A stretch of DNA of 64,000 nucleotides from Streptomyces aurantiacus (lineage in GTDB: Bacteria; Actinomycetota; Actinomycetes; Streptomycetales; Streptomycetaceae): the NCBI RefSeq assembly GCF_027107535.1, contig NZ_CP114283.1, forward strand, positions 372,001 to 436,000. The letters are read 5' to 3'. Below the pieces are notes generated by a model. It did not search any database, was not told where the DNA came from, and saw nothing but the letters and a program-made list of their open reading frames with translations. This document shows positions 50,979 to 59,955 of the stretch, piece by piece. The translations under genes were made by a program, and so were the position numbers. How positions within the stretch are numbered: the first letter of the stretch is position 1; each line of letters starts with the position of its first letter.

Positions 50979-52181
50979 GTGATCGATCTGCCTGCCATGC
51001 TGCTCGACCTGGAGGAGCTCGTGGCCTGCGAGTCCTTCTCGGCCGACCATGCGGCGGTGGCCCGCAGCGCCGAGGTGGTCGGCGCCCAGGGGGCGAGGCT
51101 GCTGGGCGCCGAGCCGGAGACGATCGTGGCCGGCGGAGTCACCCACCTGCGGTGGACCTTCGGCAGGCCGGGCGTGCTGCTGGTGGGGCACCACGACACG
51201 GTGTGGCCCCTCGGTTCGCTGGACAGCCACCCCTGGTCGGTGGCCGACGGGGTGGCCCGGGGCCCCGGAGTCCTGGACATGAAGGCCGGGCTGGTGCAGA
51301 TGTTCCACGCGCTGGCCGCCCTGCCGACCCTCGACGGGGTGTGCGTGCTGGTCAACGGGGACGAGGAGGTCGGCTCCCCCACCTCCCGGACACTCGTCGA
51401 GGAATCCGCGCGCGGCTGCGCGGCCGCCCTCGTGCTGGAGGCGTCCGCGGATGCCACGGGCGCACTCAAGACCGCCCGCAGCGGCACCTCGCGGTACGAG
51501 ATCGTGGTGCACGGCAGGGCCGCCCACGCGGGTCTCGAACCGCACCGGGGGATCAACGCCGCTGTCGAGGCCGCCCACCAGGTCCTGGCCATCGCCGGTC
51601 TCGGTGCCGCGGTGGACGACACCGGGGCCTCCGTCGACAGCCCTGGCCCTGGCCCCGGGACCGGCCCCGGGACCGGCATCGATGTCGGCCCCGGCACAGA
51701 CAGTCCGGTGCTGGGAGCGGCGACCGTCACACCCACCCTTCTGTCGGCGGGGAGCACCCTGAACACGGTGCCCGCGACGGCGAAGGTGTCGGTGGACGTG
51801 CGCGTACCGACCCTGGCGGCGCAGGACCGGATCGACGAACTCATGCGGGGGCTCACCGTGCGGAACCCCGGTGCCCGCCTGACGGTGCTGGGCGGCAGGA
51901 GGCGGCCGCCGATGGAACCGGAGTCCTCCGCCGCGCTGTTCGCCCTCGCCGCCCGCATCGCGTCGGAGCTGGGCCAGGAGCCTTTGCGGGGTGTCGCCGT
52001 CGGCGGTGCCTCGGACGGCAACCACACGGCGGCCGTGGGCTGCCCGACGCTGGACGGCCTGGGCGCTGTCGGCAGCGGCGCCCACGCGGACACCGAGCAC
52101 GTGGAGGTCGCACGGATGGTCCCGCGCACCGAGCTGCTCGCGCACCTCGTCGCCCAGATCTGCCGAGGGCCCGCCCGGTGA
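50979..52181 (+). CDS. M20-family metallopeptidase (carboxypeptidase G2/ArgE-like)
   Basis: This 400-residue M20 peptidase has metal ligands in VGHHDTVWP (His, Asp), LDMKAG (bridging Asp), NGDEEVGS (catalytic and metal Glu) and a C-terminal His in SDGNHTA and GSGAHADTE. The dimerisation (lid) domain is interrupted by a GP-rich insert of about 25 residues (GPGPGTGPGTG), an unusual low-complexity loop. Members remove C-terminal Glu or N-acyl groups from small molecules; the substrate is unknown. The GTG at 50979 follows GAGGGGGAA closely and is preferred over the ATG at 50952. It is divergent from the LysR gene. Confidence 0.87.
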   Translation: MIDLPAMLLDLEELVACESFSADHAAVARSAEVVGAQGARLLGAEPETIVAGGVTHLRWTFGRPGVLLVGHHDTVWPLGSLDSHPWSVADGVARGPGVLDMKAGLVQMFHALAALPTLDGVCVLVNGDEEVGSPTSRTLVEESARGCAAALVLEASADATGALKTARSGTSRYEIVVHGRAAHAGLEPHRGINAAVEAAHQVLAIAGLGAAVDDTGASVDSPGPGPGTGPGTGIDVGPGTDSPVLGAATVTPTLLSAGSTLNTVPATAKVSVDVRVPTLAAQDRIDELMRGLTVRNPGARLTVLGGRRRPPMEPESSAALFALAARIASELGQEPLRGVAVGGASDGNHTAAVGCPTLDGLGAVGSGAHADTEHVEVARMVPRTELLAHLVAQICRGPAR

Positions 52182-52273
52182 CCGCAGCAGGAACGTTCCG
52201 GCCCCGGAAGCTCCGGCCCCGGAAGCGGGCAAGCGCCCCGAACTCTCCGTCACTCCACACGAGGAAGAGGCCC

Positions 52274-53002
52274 ATGACCGCATCGACCGTTCAGCCGCCC
52301 GAGGTCGCCGAACTGGCCGCCCGTCATCAACTCGGCGAACTCGCGGGCGCGTTCGCCCCCAAGCGGCTCGGGACGCTGATGTTCGTCGTCTACGTCAACA
52401 TGATCCTCACCTTCACGGCGTTCTTCGTGGTTCCCGGTCTGCTCTGCTACTGGTGGATGCGCCGTTTCCCGAACTTCAGCAGGAAGCAGGCCGCCAAGCG
52501 CCTCTACCTGTTCGAGCACGGGATGATCGTGCAACCGCAGTTCGGCGACGGCATGACCGCCTTCCGCTGGGATTCCGTGAAGCTCTACCAGGACATCACC
52601 CAGTTGTTCGTCAACGGTGTCCCGACCCCGACCAAGTACGTCTACTCCGTGGTCGCCCCGAGATACGGCGGCGCGGAGATCACGGAGTTCTACGAGAACC
52701 CCGAGAGCTGGGGTCCCGCTCTGCAGGACGCGGTCCTCCGCGCCCAGGGGCCGGCTGTCCTGAAGGCGATTCTGGAGGGCGGGACGGTGGACTTCGGAGC
52801 CCTCTCGCTCTCCAGCAAGGGTGTGTCCTCCACCAGGAACGGTCGTCTTCCCTGGTCCGAGGTCCAGGAGATCCTGGTTCAGGGAGGAAGTGTCCGGGTC
52901 CTGAGGTCCGGTACGGCCGACACATGGTCCACGGTCGCGGTCAGCGGCATGCCGAACCTCTACGTCTTCCTTGCCGTCGCCGGGAAGCTCTGCCGCCAGT
53001 AG
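52274..53002 (+). CDS. DUF6585 membrane protein
   Basis: This 242-residue protein of a Streptomyces-type family (DUF6585-like) has a membrane segment at about 35-66 (LGTLMFVVYVNMILTFTAFFVVPGLL). The C-terminal PH-like beta domain has KRLYLFEHGMIVQPQFGDG, VKLYQDIT and GRLPWSEVQEILVQGGSVRV strands. The role is unknown; these domains occur in membrane proteins linked to nutrient or stress response. GAGGAAGAGG lies just before the ATG. It is separated from the M20 gene by 92 bases and could be co-transcribed with it. Its stop codon lies inside a ten-base tandem repeat. Confidence 0.72.
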   Translation: MTASTVQPPEVAELAARHQLGELAGAFAPKRLGTLMFVVYVNMILTFTAFFVVPGLLCYWWMRRFPNFSRKQAAKRLYLFEHGMIVQPQFGDGMTAFRWDSVKLYQDITQLFVNGVPTPTKYVYSVVAPRYGGAEITEFYENPESWGPALQDAVLRAQGPAVLKAILEGGTVDFGALSLSSKGVSSTRNGRLPWSEVQEILVQGGSVRVLRSGTADTWSTVAVSGMPNLYVFLAVAGKLCRQ

Positions 53003-53030
53003 CCGCCAGTAGCCGCCAGTAGCCGCCAGT
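52992..53030. repeat. Ten-base tandem repeat over the DUF6585 stop codon
   Basis: Four copies of GCCGCCAGT(A) lie end to end, and the first includes the TAG stop of the upstream gene. The repeat period is not a multiple of three, so copy-number change would leave the stop but alter the trailer. Confidence 0.85.
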
Positions 53031-53104
53031 GGCAGTCGCCGGTCGTCAGCGGTTGTCACGGCTGCCCAGGGACGCAGCGGGGAGGGCCTGGTGTCCCGGC
53101 CGGA

Positions 53105-54052
53105 CTAGGAGGTCAGGGTCGCCAGTGCCGGGGCGAAGGCGATGAGCAGGGGGACGAGGGGGGCCAGCGCGGCGGCCGTCGTGGTGCCCCGGCGGTGGGT
53201 ACGGGTGAGGCGGGGCGGTGGGTCCAGGAGACGTTCCACGCGTTGGTGGAGCAGGGGGCGGGGGGTGGCGCAGGACAGGACGCCCCGGTGCTGGTTGAGC
53301 TCGATGAGGGCCAGCGCGGTGGTGAGGTGGCCGCAGCGGCGCGAAGCCGTGTCGTCGGCGGACAGCTCGACGAGGCGGTGGGTCTGGTCCCGGAAGTGGG
53401 TGAAGACCGGGATGCCCGGAAAGCCGCCGGCCAGGGCCTGCGAGAGGTGCAGGAGCCAGTCGTGACGGGCCCGTGCGTGGCCGAGCTCGTGGGCCTGGAT
53501 GGCGTCCAGCTGGTGGTCGGTGAGGCGGCTCAGGGCGCCCGTGGTGACGACGAGCTGGGGCGGGTTGCCCGGCATCCACCAGGCGTCCGGGTACTCGTCC
53601 TCCAGTACGAGGAGCGGGCCGCGGGAGGCCGGGAGGCCGGCCGGCAGCTCGGGGGCGCGCTCGCGCAGGTGCGCCCGGCGCAGGCGGCCGCGCCGACGGG
53701 CTTCCACCACTTCCCGGGCGAGCATGGCCGTGGTCCAGGCGGCCCCGCCGGCCAGCAGCAGCGTCAGCGCGGTGGTCCACGGCGGGGCGGCGGCCAGGTC
53801 GTACGCCGCGGTGACCGCGGGCGGCGCGGGCGCGAAGACGTGGGCGCGGACGGTGTGGAAGACGGCGGAGGCGCTCAGCACGAGCGACGTCAGACAGCAC
53901 AGCAGCACCGTGGCGACCAGGCACTGCCACACCCACAGCGCGAGCACCGGTTCCCGCTCGGGCCAGGAGGCGCGGGTCAGGACACGCGGGGCCACGACCG
54001 CGGTGGTCAGGGCGACGGCCGCCATCAGCAGGAGGGAGATGGATACGGTCAT
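53105..54052 (-). CDS. M56-family metallopeptidase (BlaR1-like)
   Basis: This 315-residue membrane protease of the BlaR1/MecR1 sensor-protease family lacks the penicillin-binding sensor domain. Three to four membrane helices frame a cytoplasmic zinc domain with HELGH at residues 188-192 and a distal Glu in RLVELSADDTAS. In Streptomyces such genes usually follow a BlaI/CopY repressor gene, but I find no repressor in the 400 bases upstream. TTGCCT-N19-TAGCGT on the minus strand (54200-54230) is a plausible promoter with a 140-base leader. Confidence 0.87.
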   Translation of the reverse strand: MTVSISLLLMAAVALTTAVVAPRVLTRASWPEREPVLALWVWQCLVATVLLCCLTSLVLSASAVFHTVRAHVFAPAPPAVTAAYDLAAAPPWTTALTLLLAGGAAWTTAMLAREVVEARRRGRLRRAHLRERAPELPAGLPASRGPLLVLEDEYPDAWWMPGNPPQLVVTTGALSRLTDHQLDAIQAHELGHARARHDWLLHLSQALAGGFPGIPVFTHFRDQTHRLVELSADDTASRRCGHLTTALALIELNQHRGVLSCATPRPLLHQRVERLLDPPPRLTRTHRRGTTTAAALAPLVPLLIAFAPALATLTS

Positions 54053-54537
54053 GTCGTGGGCCCCTTCCTTTCACTCCGCCGGGTCGTTCCGCGGTCGCCC
54101 TGTCGTCGGCCGCCGTCCGCATTCGCTTCTCCCCGGCCGTGGGCCGTCGGCCCGTGGTGCGTGACCGTGGCCGGGCAGGGAGAGTGAGCGGTAGTGAACA
54201 CGCTACCCGGCCTCGGGCCCCCGGAGGCAATGATCGGCGTGACGTCACAGCGCACGCGACCGTCGGTGGCGTGAGCGGTGGCATGGCATGGGCGGCGCCG
54301 GTGGTGGTGGCGGTACGACGCGCGGGGCGGGACCGCGCGGCGGGGTGCTCCGGCACGCGCCGCCTGCCGGGCCGGAGGACGCGGACGCCCCTCGCACCCT
54401 CTGCCGGGAAGTCGCGCGGAATTGCGGTCCGACACCCTTAAGAAATCGCGTACTTGAGGAGTCCTGGCCGTGAACGGCTAGCATCGCCCCTTGATTGTCG
54501 GCTGATTGTCGGCGGAGTCGAGATCGGGGTGGGCGTC
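54053..54537. other. Divergent M56 / glycosyltransferase intergenic region
   Basis: These 485 bases hold no supported gene. The M56 promoter candidate (TAGCGT and TTGCCT on the minus strand) is at 54200-54230. TAGCAT at 54479-54484 may serve the glycosyltransferase gene. No BlaI-type palindrome was recognised. Confidence 0.5.
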
Positions 54538-55434
54538 GTGTCGGTGGAGCCGCGGATCGCGGTGGCCGTGGTGACCATGGGGACGCGGCCCCAGGAAGTG
54601 GACGCGCTGCTCGCGTCGGTGGCCAAGCAGGACGTCGCACCCGAGCGGATCGTGATCGTCGGGAACGGGTGTCCGCTCCCGGAGTTCGCCGAGCGGCTGG
54701 ACCTGCCCGGTGAGGTCACGGCCATCGAGGTCGACGAGAACCTCGGCTGCCCGGGCGGCCGGAACGTCGCGCTGCGGCGGCTGCGGGAGTTCGCGGACGT
54801 GGACGTCGTCGTCGAGCTGGACGACGACGGGCTGCTCATCGACCCCGATGTCCTGCGCGGGGTACGGGACCTGTACGCCGCCGAACCGCGTCTGGGCATC
54901 GTCGGGTTCCGCATCGCCGACGAGAACGGCGAGACCCAGCGGCGGCACGTCCCGAGGCTCGGCGCCAAGGACCCCATGCGCGGCGGCGAGGTGACCTGTT
55001 TCCTCGGCGGCGGCCACGCCCTCTCCATGGAGATGCTCGCGCAGACCGGGGACTGGCCCGCCGAGTTCTTCTTCGCGCACGAGGAGACCGACCTGGCGTG
55101 GCGGGCCGCCGACGCCGGCTGGACCATCCGGTACGCGCCCGAGTTGCTGCTCCAGCATCCGAAGACGTCACCCGCCCGGCACGCCATCTACCACCGCGTC
55201 ACCGCCCGCAACCGCGTCTGGCTGGTCAGGCGGCGGCTGCCGCTTCCGCTCGTCCCCGTCCATCTGGCGGTGTGGATCGCCCTGACCCTCGTACGGACGC
55301 GGTCCGTCGGTGGGCTGCGGGCGTGGTTCGGCGGCTTCGTGGAAGGGCTGAGGGCTCCGGCCGGGGAGCGCAGGCCGATGCGCTGGCGGACCGTGTGGAG
55401 GCTCACGCGTCTGGGGCGGCCGCCGGTCGTCTGA
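54538..55434 (+). CDS. Glycosyltransferase family 2
   Basis: This 298-residue GT-A fold enzyme starts PRIAVAVVTMG. Its nucleotide-sugar and metal motifs include NLGCPGGRN and the DDD triplet in VVELDDDGLLI. Acceptor-side EETDLAWR, the ED-x-D/W-like signature of family 2, is followed by a C-terminal helix rich in basic residues. It transfers a sugar from UDP- or GDP-sugar to an unknown acceptor, perhaps a surface polysaccharide or lipid. The GTG at 54538 is my choice; two upstream GTG/ATG codons are possible. A hairpin follows at 55468. Confidence 0.83.
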   Translation: MSVEPRIAVAVVTMGTRPQEVDALLASVAKQDVAPERIVIVGNGCPLPEFAERLDLPGEVTAIEVDENLGCPGGRNVALRRLREFADVDVVVELDDDGLLIDPDVLRGVRDLYAAEPRLGIVGFRIADENGETQRRHVPRLGAKDPMRGGEVTCFLGGGHALSMEMLAQTGDWPAEFFFAHEETDLAWRAADAGWTIRYAPELLLQHPKTSPARHAIYHRVTARNRVWLVRRRLPLPLVPVHLAVWIALTLVRTRSVGGLRAWFGGFVEGLRAPAGERRPMRWRTVWRLTRLGRPPVV

Positions 55435-55467
55435 CGCGGCGTCGGTGCCGGTGACCGTTCGGCGGCG

Positions 55468-55487
55468 GGCCGTCAGGGCGGACGGCC
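55468..55487 (+). terminator. Weak terminator after glycosyltransferase
   Basis: GGCCGTC (55468-55474) pairs with GACGGCC (55481-55487), 34 bases after the stop. Confidence 0.5.
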
Positions 55488-55589
55488 GTGGTGATCCGGA
55501 GTGGTGAGGTCCGGTCAGGGGCGGCGGGTGCGCGGCGGCGTTCGTGGGCGTCCGCCGCCGGATGTCCTTCGCGTGCCCTGCGGGACTTT

Positions 55590-55669
55590 CGGACCCGGTC
55601 GCGACGGCGACACTCCCCCGAGTCGCGGCGACCTATGACGCCAACCGCGTGCCGGAGCGACCGGGTCCG
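55590..55669. repeat. Long inverted repeat upstream of AfsR-like gene
   Basis: CGGACCCGGTCGC (55590-55602) is the exact reverse complement of GCGACCGGGTCCG (55657-55669), 54 bases apart. The spacer has an ACTC-CCCC-GAGT mini-hairpin. TAACAT at 55706-55711 is a possible -10 of the downstream gene. Confidence 0.7.
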
Positions 55670-55808
55670 ATGAAGTGATCAAATCAGGCCACGCCAACCG
55701 ATCGCTAACATGGGGCGAACGGTGTGGCGGGGCACGGAGTTTCGCCTGAAGGACGGCGGAGCGGCGGATTCAGGCCGCTGGGCGTCGCCGACGGGAAGAG
55801 GCGGACAG

Positions 55809-58800
55809 GTGGGCGGCGGGAAGCGGTCGGAGCGGGAGGCCGGGCTGCGTGGCGGTCGGTCGTCCCGGCGGTCGTCCGGCTCCTCCTCCGAACCGTCCTG
55901 CGGCCCGATATCCGCGGCACCGCCCTCCTCCGAACCGATGTCCGTCCGGCCGTCAGCGCACGCTTCTCCTCCCGGGCTCCGGTCCAGGCCCCCGTCCACA
56001 CCTTCGCCCAGGTCCCCGGCCGCGCCTTCGTCCGCGCCTTCGTCCGGGGTCCCGGCCGGTTCGTTCGAGTCCTCGCCCGCGGTCTCGCCCCGGCTGCGGT
56101 TCGGGCTGCTCGGGCCGACGGTCGTGTACGGCGCCGACGGCGTCCCCCGGCCGGTCAGCAGCGCCAAGGGACGCGTCCTGCTCACCACTCTGCTCCTGGA
56201 ACCGGGACGGGTCGTCTCCCTGGACGTGCTCAAGGACGCGCTGTGGGGCGGGGCTCCGCCCGCGTCGGCGCACGCCTCCCTGCAGAACCATGTCACCCGT
56301 CTGCGACGGCTCCTGGACGACCCGGACCGGCTGAGGTCGGTACCGCCCGGCTACCAACTGCGCGTCGGCGAAGGCGAGTTGGATGTCCGGGTCTTCGAGG
56401 CTCGGGTCGTGGCCGCCCGCGCGGCACACGCACGGCGCCAGTGGGGGAGGGCCGCGACCGAGGCTGTGGCGGCGCTCGCACTGTGGCGGGGTACCCCACT
56501 GGGCGGCTGGACCCCGGAGGCCGGTGGGATCCCTCTCGTCCAACGGCTGGAGGAGGCACGGCTGTTCGCGCTGGAATGCCGGTACGACGCGGAGCTGGAG
56601 CTGAGCCGAGGGGCGGCCGACCGGGGTGTACGGCTTGCCGGTCTTGCTCCCGAACTGGCCGCGCTGGTCGCCGAGTTCCCGCTGCGCGAGGCCTTTCACC
56701 GTCAGCTGATGCTGGTCCTGTACCGGACCGGGCGCCAGGCGGAGGCCCTCGCCGCACACCGTGACCTGCGCGGCAGGCTCGTCCGTGAACTCGGCGTGGA
56801 GCCGGGGGCCGCGGTACGGGAGGCGCACCTGGAGATCCTGCGGGATCCCGAGGCAGGGGCAGGGGCAGGGGCAGGGGCAGGGGCAGGAATCGGCGGGGCC
56901 GGGGTGCGTGCGGGCGGGATCGCGGAGGCCGCCACGGTCGAGGAAGGGCTGCCGGGAGCGCGTTCTCCCGGGATTCCGGCAGCCGGGACCGAGGGCGGCG
57001 CTCTCTCGCAGGGGCAGCCCGCCGATCCGGAGGCCTTCCGCGCGGGCTCCGGCGAATCGGCCCGGCCCAGGGCGCACGACACGCCGACGCCACCGGCGGA
57101 GGGCTTCCCCGCAGGTCAGGAGGAGGCCGTCCCTGCCTCCCCGGCGGATGCGCCTCGACCGGACCTTTCGGAAGCCGCCCGGACGGAGGCGCCGGGGGCC
57201 ACTCGGGCGGCCCGGCCGGAAGCTCCTCGGACGGCCCCGGCCGAAGCCCTTCAGCCGGCCCCGACCGCTGGTGCCGAGGCAACGGCTCCCGGCGAAACCG
57301 CTGAAGCAACGGCCCCGACCGCGGGAGGTGAGACGGCAACCCCGACCACGGGAGGCCGGACTGCGACCCCGCCGGAGCCGGCTTCGGCCGAACCCGCCGT
57401 TGCCGTCGGCGCGGCCGGACCCGCCGCTCCCGTCGACGCGGCCGAACCCGCCGCTCCCGTCGACGCGGCCGGACCCGCCGCTCCCGTCGGACCGGCCGGA
57501 TCCACCACTCCGGTCGGCTCGGCCGGAGCCGGCGCTCCTGCCCCCACGCCTGCCCAACTGCCGCCCGCACCGGTTCACTTCACAGGCCGCGAGGCAGCCG
57601 TCCAGGCGCTGCGCACCGCGCTGGTCCCGACCGGGGACGGCAGCCCGCGCGTGGCCGTCGTCAGTGGCATGGCGGGGGTCGGGAAGAGCGCGCTGGGTGT
57701 GCGGGTGGCGCACGGGCTGCGGGCGGAGTTCCCCGACGGCCAGCTGTACGTGCGCCTGCACGGGGCGACGCCGGGCGTGCCGCCGCTCACCGCCGGGCAG
57801 GCCCTCGCCGCGCTTCTCCGCGACCTGGGCACAAGGCCCCGGGACGTACCCGAACACCCGGACGCGGCGAGCGCGTTGCTCCGCTCGCTGCTGGCACCCA
57901 CCCGCACCCTGCTGGTACTGGACGACGTCGCGAACGCCGCCCAGGTCCGCCCCCTGCTGCCCGCGGGCCCCGGCTGCGCCGTGATCGTCACCAGCCGCTC
58001 GCCCCTCACGGCTCTGGACGGCGCGACGCGCTTCCCGCTCGCACCGCTCTCGGACGAGGAGAGCGCCGAGCTGCTGCGCGCCGTCTCCGGGCGGGACGGC
58101 CTCGACGGTACGCACCCTCTCGTCGGCCTCACCGGCCGGCTGCCCCTCGCGCTGCGGATCGTCGCGGCCCGGCTCGCCGCCCGCCGGGTGCTCACCCCGG
58201 ACGCGCTCGCCGGTCAACTGGCGGCCAGTGACGAACGGTTGCACCACCTGGAGTACGACGACCTCAGCGTGCGCCGCTCGCTCGCGGTCGCCCTCGACGC
58301 GCTGCGCGCCTCGGACCGGGAGGCCGACCGGGACGCGGCACTGGCCCTGCGCAGGATCGGCGCGCTCGACCTTCCGACGTACGGGGTCCCGCTCCTCGCG
58401 CGGCTGCTCGGCACCGGCGAACGGCGCGCCGAGGCCGCCCTCGACCGTCTCGTCGACGTGGCCCTCCTCGACGAGAGCGCGTACGGCCGCTACACCCCCC
58501 ACGACCTCGTACGGGACTTCGCCCGCGAGGTGGCGGCCGAGGCGTCGGGAGAGGCGGCCGACGCGGCGGGTCAGCATGCGGCGCATCCGGACACCGCGCA
58601 TCCGGACACGGCGAGTCCGGACGCCGTGGGCCCCGGCATAGCGGACCCCGGAGGGGCGGAGCTCGGCCCCATGAGCCCCGGCCTCGCTGTTCCCGATCCC
58701 GGCGATCCCACGGACATAGCCCTCCGCTGGTACATCGCCGCCGCCCGTCAGTGTGTGCTCGCCCTCGCCCCGTCCGGTGTCGACCGGGACAACCGGCTCG

Positions 58801-59876
58801 GCGTGACCTCCGCCGAGCGGGCGTGCGCGGCCTTCGAGGAGGGCGAGGGCGCCCCGTTCACCGCCATCACCGCGTGCGAGTCGGTTCCCCCGTTTCCCTC
58901 TTTTCCTCCTTTCGGCTCGGCCGCTGAGGCCGTCGCCTGGGGCGACCGTGAGGTGGCGAACGTCGTCGCACTCGTCGAGTGCCGTGCGGCCGCCTCCCCG
59001 CTCGTCCCCGTCCTCGTCCGCTCCCTCTTCCCGTACCTGCAGCGCCGCGGCCGGCTGCGTGAACTGGCCACGCTCGGGCGGCGGGCGCTGGAAGTGGCGC
59101 GGCGGCTCGGGGACGATGCGGCCGAGGCCGTCGCGCTCTCCGATCTGGCCGCTCTCCACTTCATGCGGGGCCAGGCCGGCGAGGCGCTCGTCCTGACCGA
59201 CCAGGCACTCGCGCGCTGGCGCGGCCTCGGCGTCACGTCACGCGTCCAGCGCTGTCTGAACAACCGGGGGCTGCTGCTCGAAAGCCTGGGCCGGTACGTC
59301 GAGTGCGAGATCGCCCTGCGGGAGGGCCTCGAACTGGCACGGGAGCTGGGCGACACGGACGGTGAGGCCATCGCCTACAGCAATCTCGGCAACCTGTACG
59401 AGCACAGCGACCCGCGCGCCGCCATCGAGTGGCACGAGCGGAGCCTCGCGCTCGGGGAGGCCGTGGGCGACTCACGGGTCCGTGAGTCGGGGCACTGCAA
59501 CATAGGGTTCGCCCACCTCGCGCTCGGCGAACCCGCCGGTGCCCTGGAGCACTTCGACCGCGCCCTGGACATCTCGGACGGGGTCGACTGGCAGAGCGGT
59601 TCGCAGACCCGCCTCGGCCTGGTGCGCGCGTTGCGCGACCTCGACCGTACGGAGCGGGCGGCCCGGGAGTGCGCCGCGCTGCTGGAGCGGGCCGAGCAGC
59701 GGGCGGACAGCTACACCGCCGGTCTGGCCCGCCACCAACAAGGCCTGCTGCTCCGGTCCTCGGGCCGCACCGAGGAGGCGTACGAGCAGTGGGAACTGGC
59801 CCTCGACGACCTCGACGGCACCGACAGCCCGGTCATCGAGGAGCTGAGGGACCTGCTGCTGGGGCAGCTCAACTGA
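55809..59876 (+). CDS. AfsR/SARP-type large transcriptional regulator
   Basis: This 1355-residue regulator begins with about 90 disordered Ser/Pro-rich residues. An OmpR-like winged helix (about 95-180, LRFGLLGPTVVYG ...) and a BTAD bacterial transcriptional activation domain (about 180-350) follow. Then comes a 200-residue Ala/Pro/Gly linker, an NB-ARC ATPase domain with P-loop SGMAGVGKS (619-627), and a C-terminal TPR array (EALVLTDQAL...). AfsR-like proteins integrate phosphorylation and nucleotide signals to control secondary metabolism. I use the GTG at 55809, which has GGAAGAGG upstream and where GC3 bias begins; an ATG at 55710 would give 1388 residues. No kinase gene lies nearby. Confidence 0.88.
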   Translation: MGGGKRSEREAGLRGGRSSRRSSGSSSEPSCGPISAAPPSSEPMSVRPSAHASPPGLRSRPPSTPSPRSPAAPSSAPSSGVPAGSFESSPAVSPRLRFGLLGPTVVYGADGVPRPVSSAKGRVLLTTLLLEPGRVVSLDVLKDALWGGAPPASAHASLQNHVTRLRRLLDDPDRLRSVPPGYQLRVGEGELDVRVFEARVVAARAAHARRQWGRAATEAVAALALWRGTPLGGWTPEAGGIPLVQRLEEARLFALECRYDAELELSRGAADRGVRLAGLAPELAALVAEFPLREAFHRQLMLVLYRTGRQAEALAAHRDLRGRLVRELGVEPGAAVREAHLEILRDPEAGAGAGAGAGAGIGGAGVRAGGIAEAATVEEGLPGARSPGIPAAGTEGGALSQGQPADPEAFRAGSGESARPRAHDTPTPPAEGFPAGQEEAVPASPADAPRPDLSEAARTEAPGATRAARPEAPRTAPAEALQPAPTAGAEATAPGETAEATAPTAGGETATPTTGGRTATPPEPASAEPAVAVGAAGPAAPVDAAEPAAPVDAAGPAAPVGPAGSTTPVGSAGAGAPAPTPAQLPPAPVHFTGREAAVQALRTALVPTGDGSPRVAVVSGMAGVGKSALGVRVAHGLRAEFPDGQLYVRLHGATPGVPPLTAGQALAALLRDLGTRPRDVPEHPDAASALLRSLLAPTRTLLVLDDVANAAQVRPLLPAGPGCAVIVTSRSPLTALDGATRFPLAPLSDEESAELLRAVSGRDGLDGTHPLVGLTGRLPLALRIVAARLAARRVLTPDALAGQLAASDERLHHLEYDDLSVRRSLAVALDALRASDREADRDAALALRRIGALDLPTYGVPLLARLLGTGERRAEAALDRLVDVALLDESAYGRYTPHDLVRDFAREVAAEASGEAADAAGQHAAHPDTAHPDTASPDAVGPGIADPGGAELGPMSPGLAVPDPGDPTDIALRWYIAAARQCVLALAPSGVDRDNRLGVTSAERACAAFEEGEGAPFTAITACESVPPFPSFPPFGSAAEAVAWGDREVANVVALVECRAAASPLVPVLVRSLFPYLQRRGRLRELATLGRRALEVARRLGDDAAEAVALSDLAALHFMRGQAGEALVLTDQALARWRGLGVTSRVQRCLNNRGLLLESLGRYVECEIALREGLELARELGDTDGEAIAYSNLGNLYEHSDPRAAIEWHERSLALGEAVGDSRVRESGHCNIGFAHLALGEPAGALEHFDRALDISDGVDWQSGSQTRLGLVRALRDLDRTERAARECAALLERAEQRADSYTAGLARHQQGLLLRSSGRTEEAYEQWELALDDLDGTDSPVIEELRDLLLGQLN
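56856..56885 (+). repeat. Hexanucleotide microsatellite in AfsR-like gene
   Basis: Five tandem copies of GGGGCA encode (Gly-Ala) pairs in the linker. The unit keeps the reading frame, so copy-number changes would only lengthen the linker. Confidence 0.85.
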
Positions 59877-59955
59877 CCTTGCGTGCAGGAAAGTTCACCA
59901 GCGCGCGCCGAGGGTGCTTCGCGCAGGTTCCACCGAAGGCGGTCTGCGGGGGAGA

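Noticed and set aside
52197..52228. TCCGGCCCCGGAAGC pair as an operator
   Set aside because: Direct duplication in a GC-rich leader without symmetry; more likely slippage.
49778..53060. Possible integrative element at the tRNA-Thr 3' end
   Set aside because: No integrase, no excisionase and no repeated tRNA end; the following genes are ordinary LysR/M20 genes.
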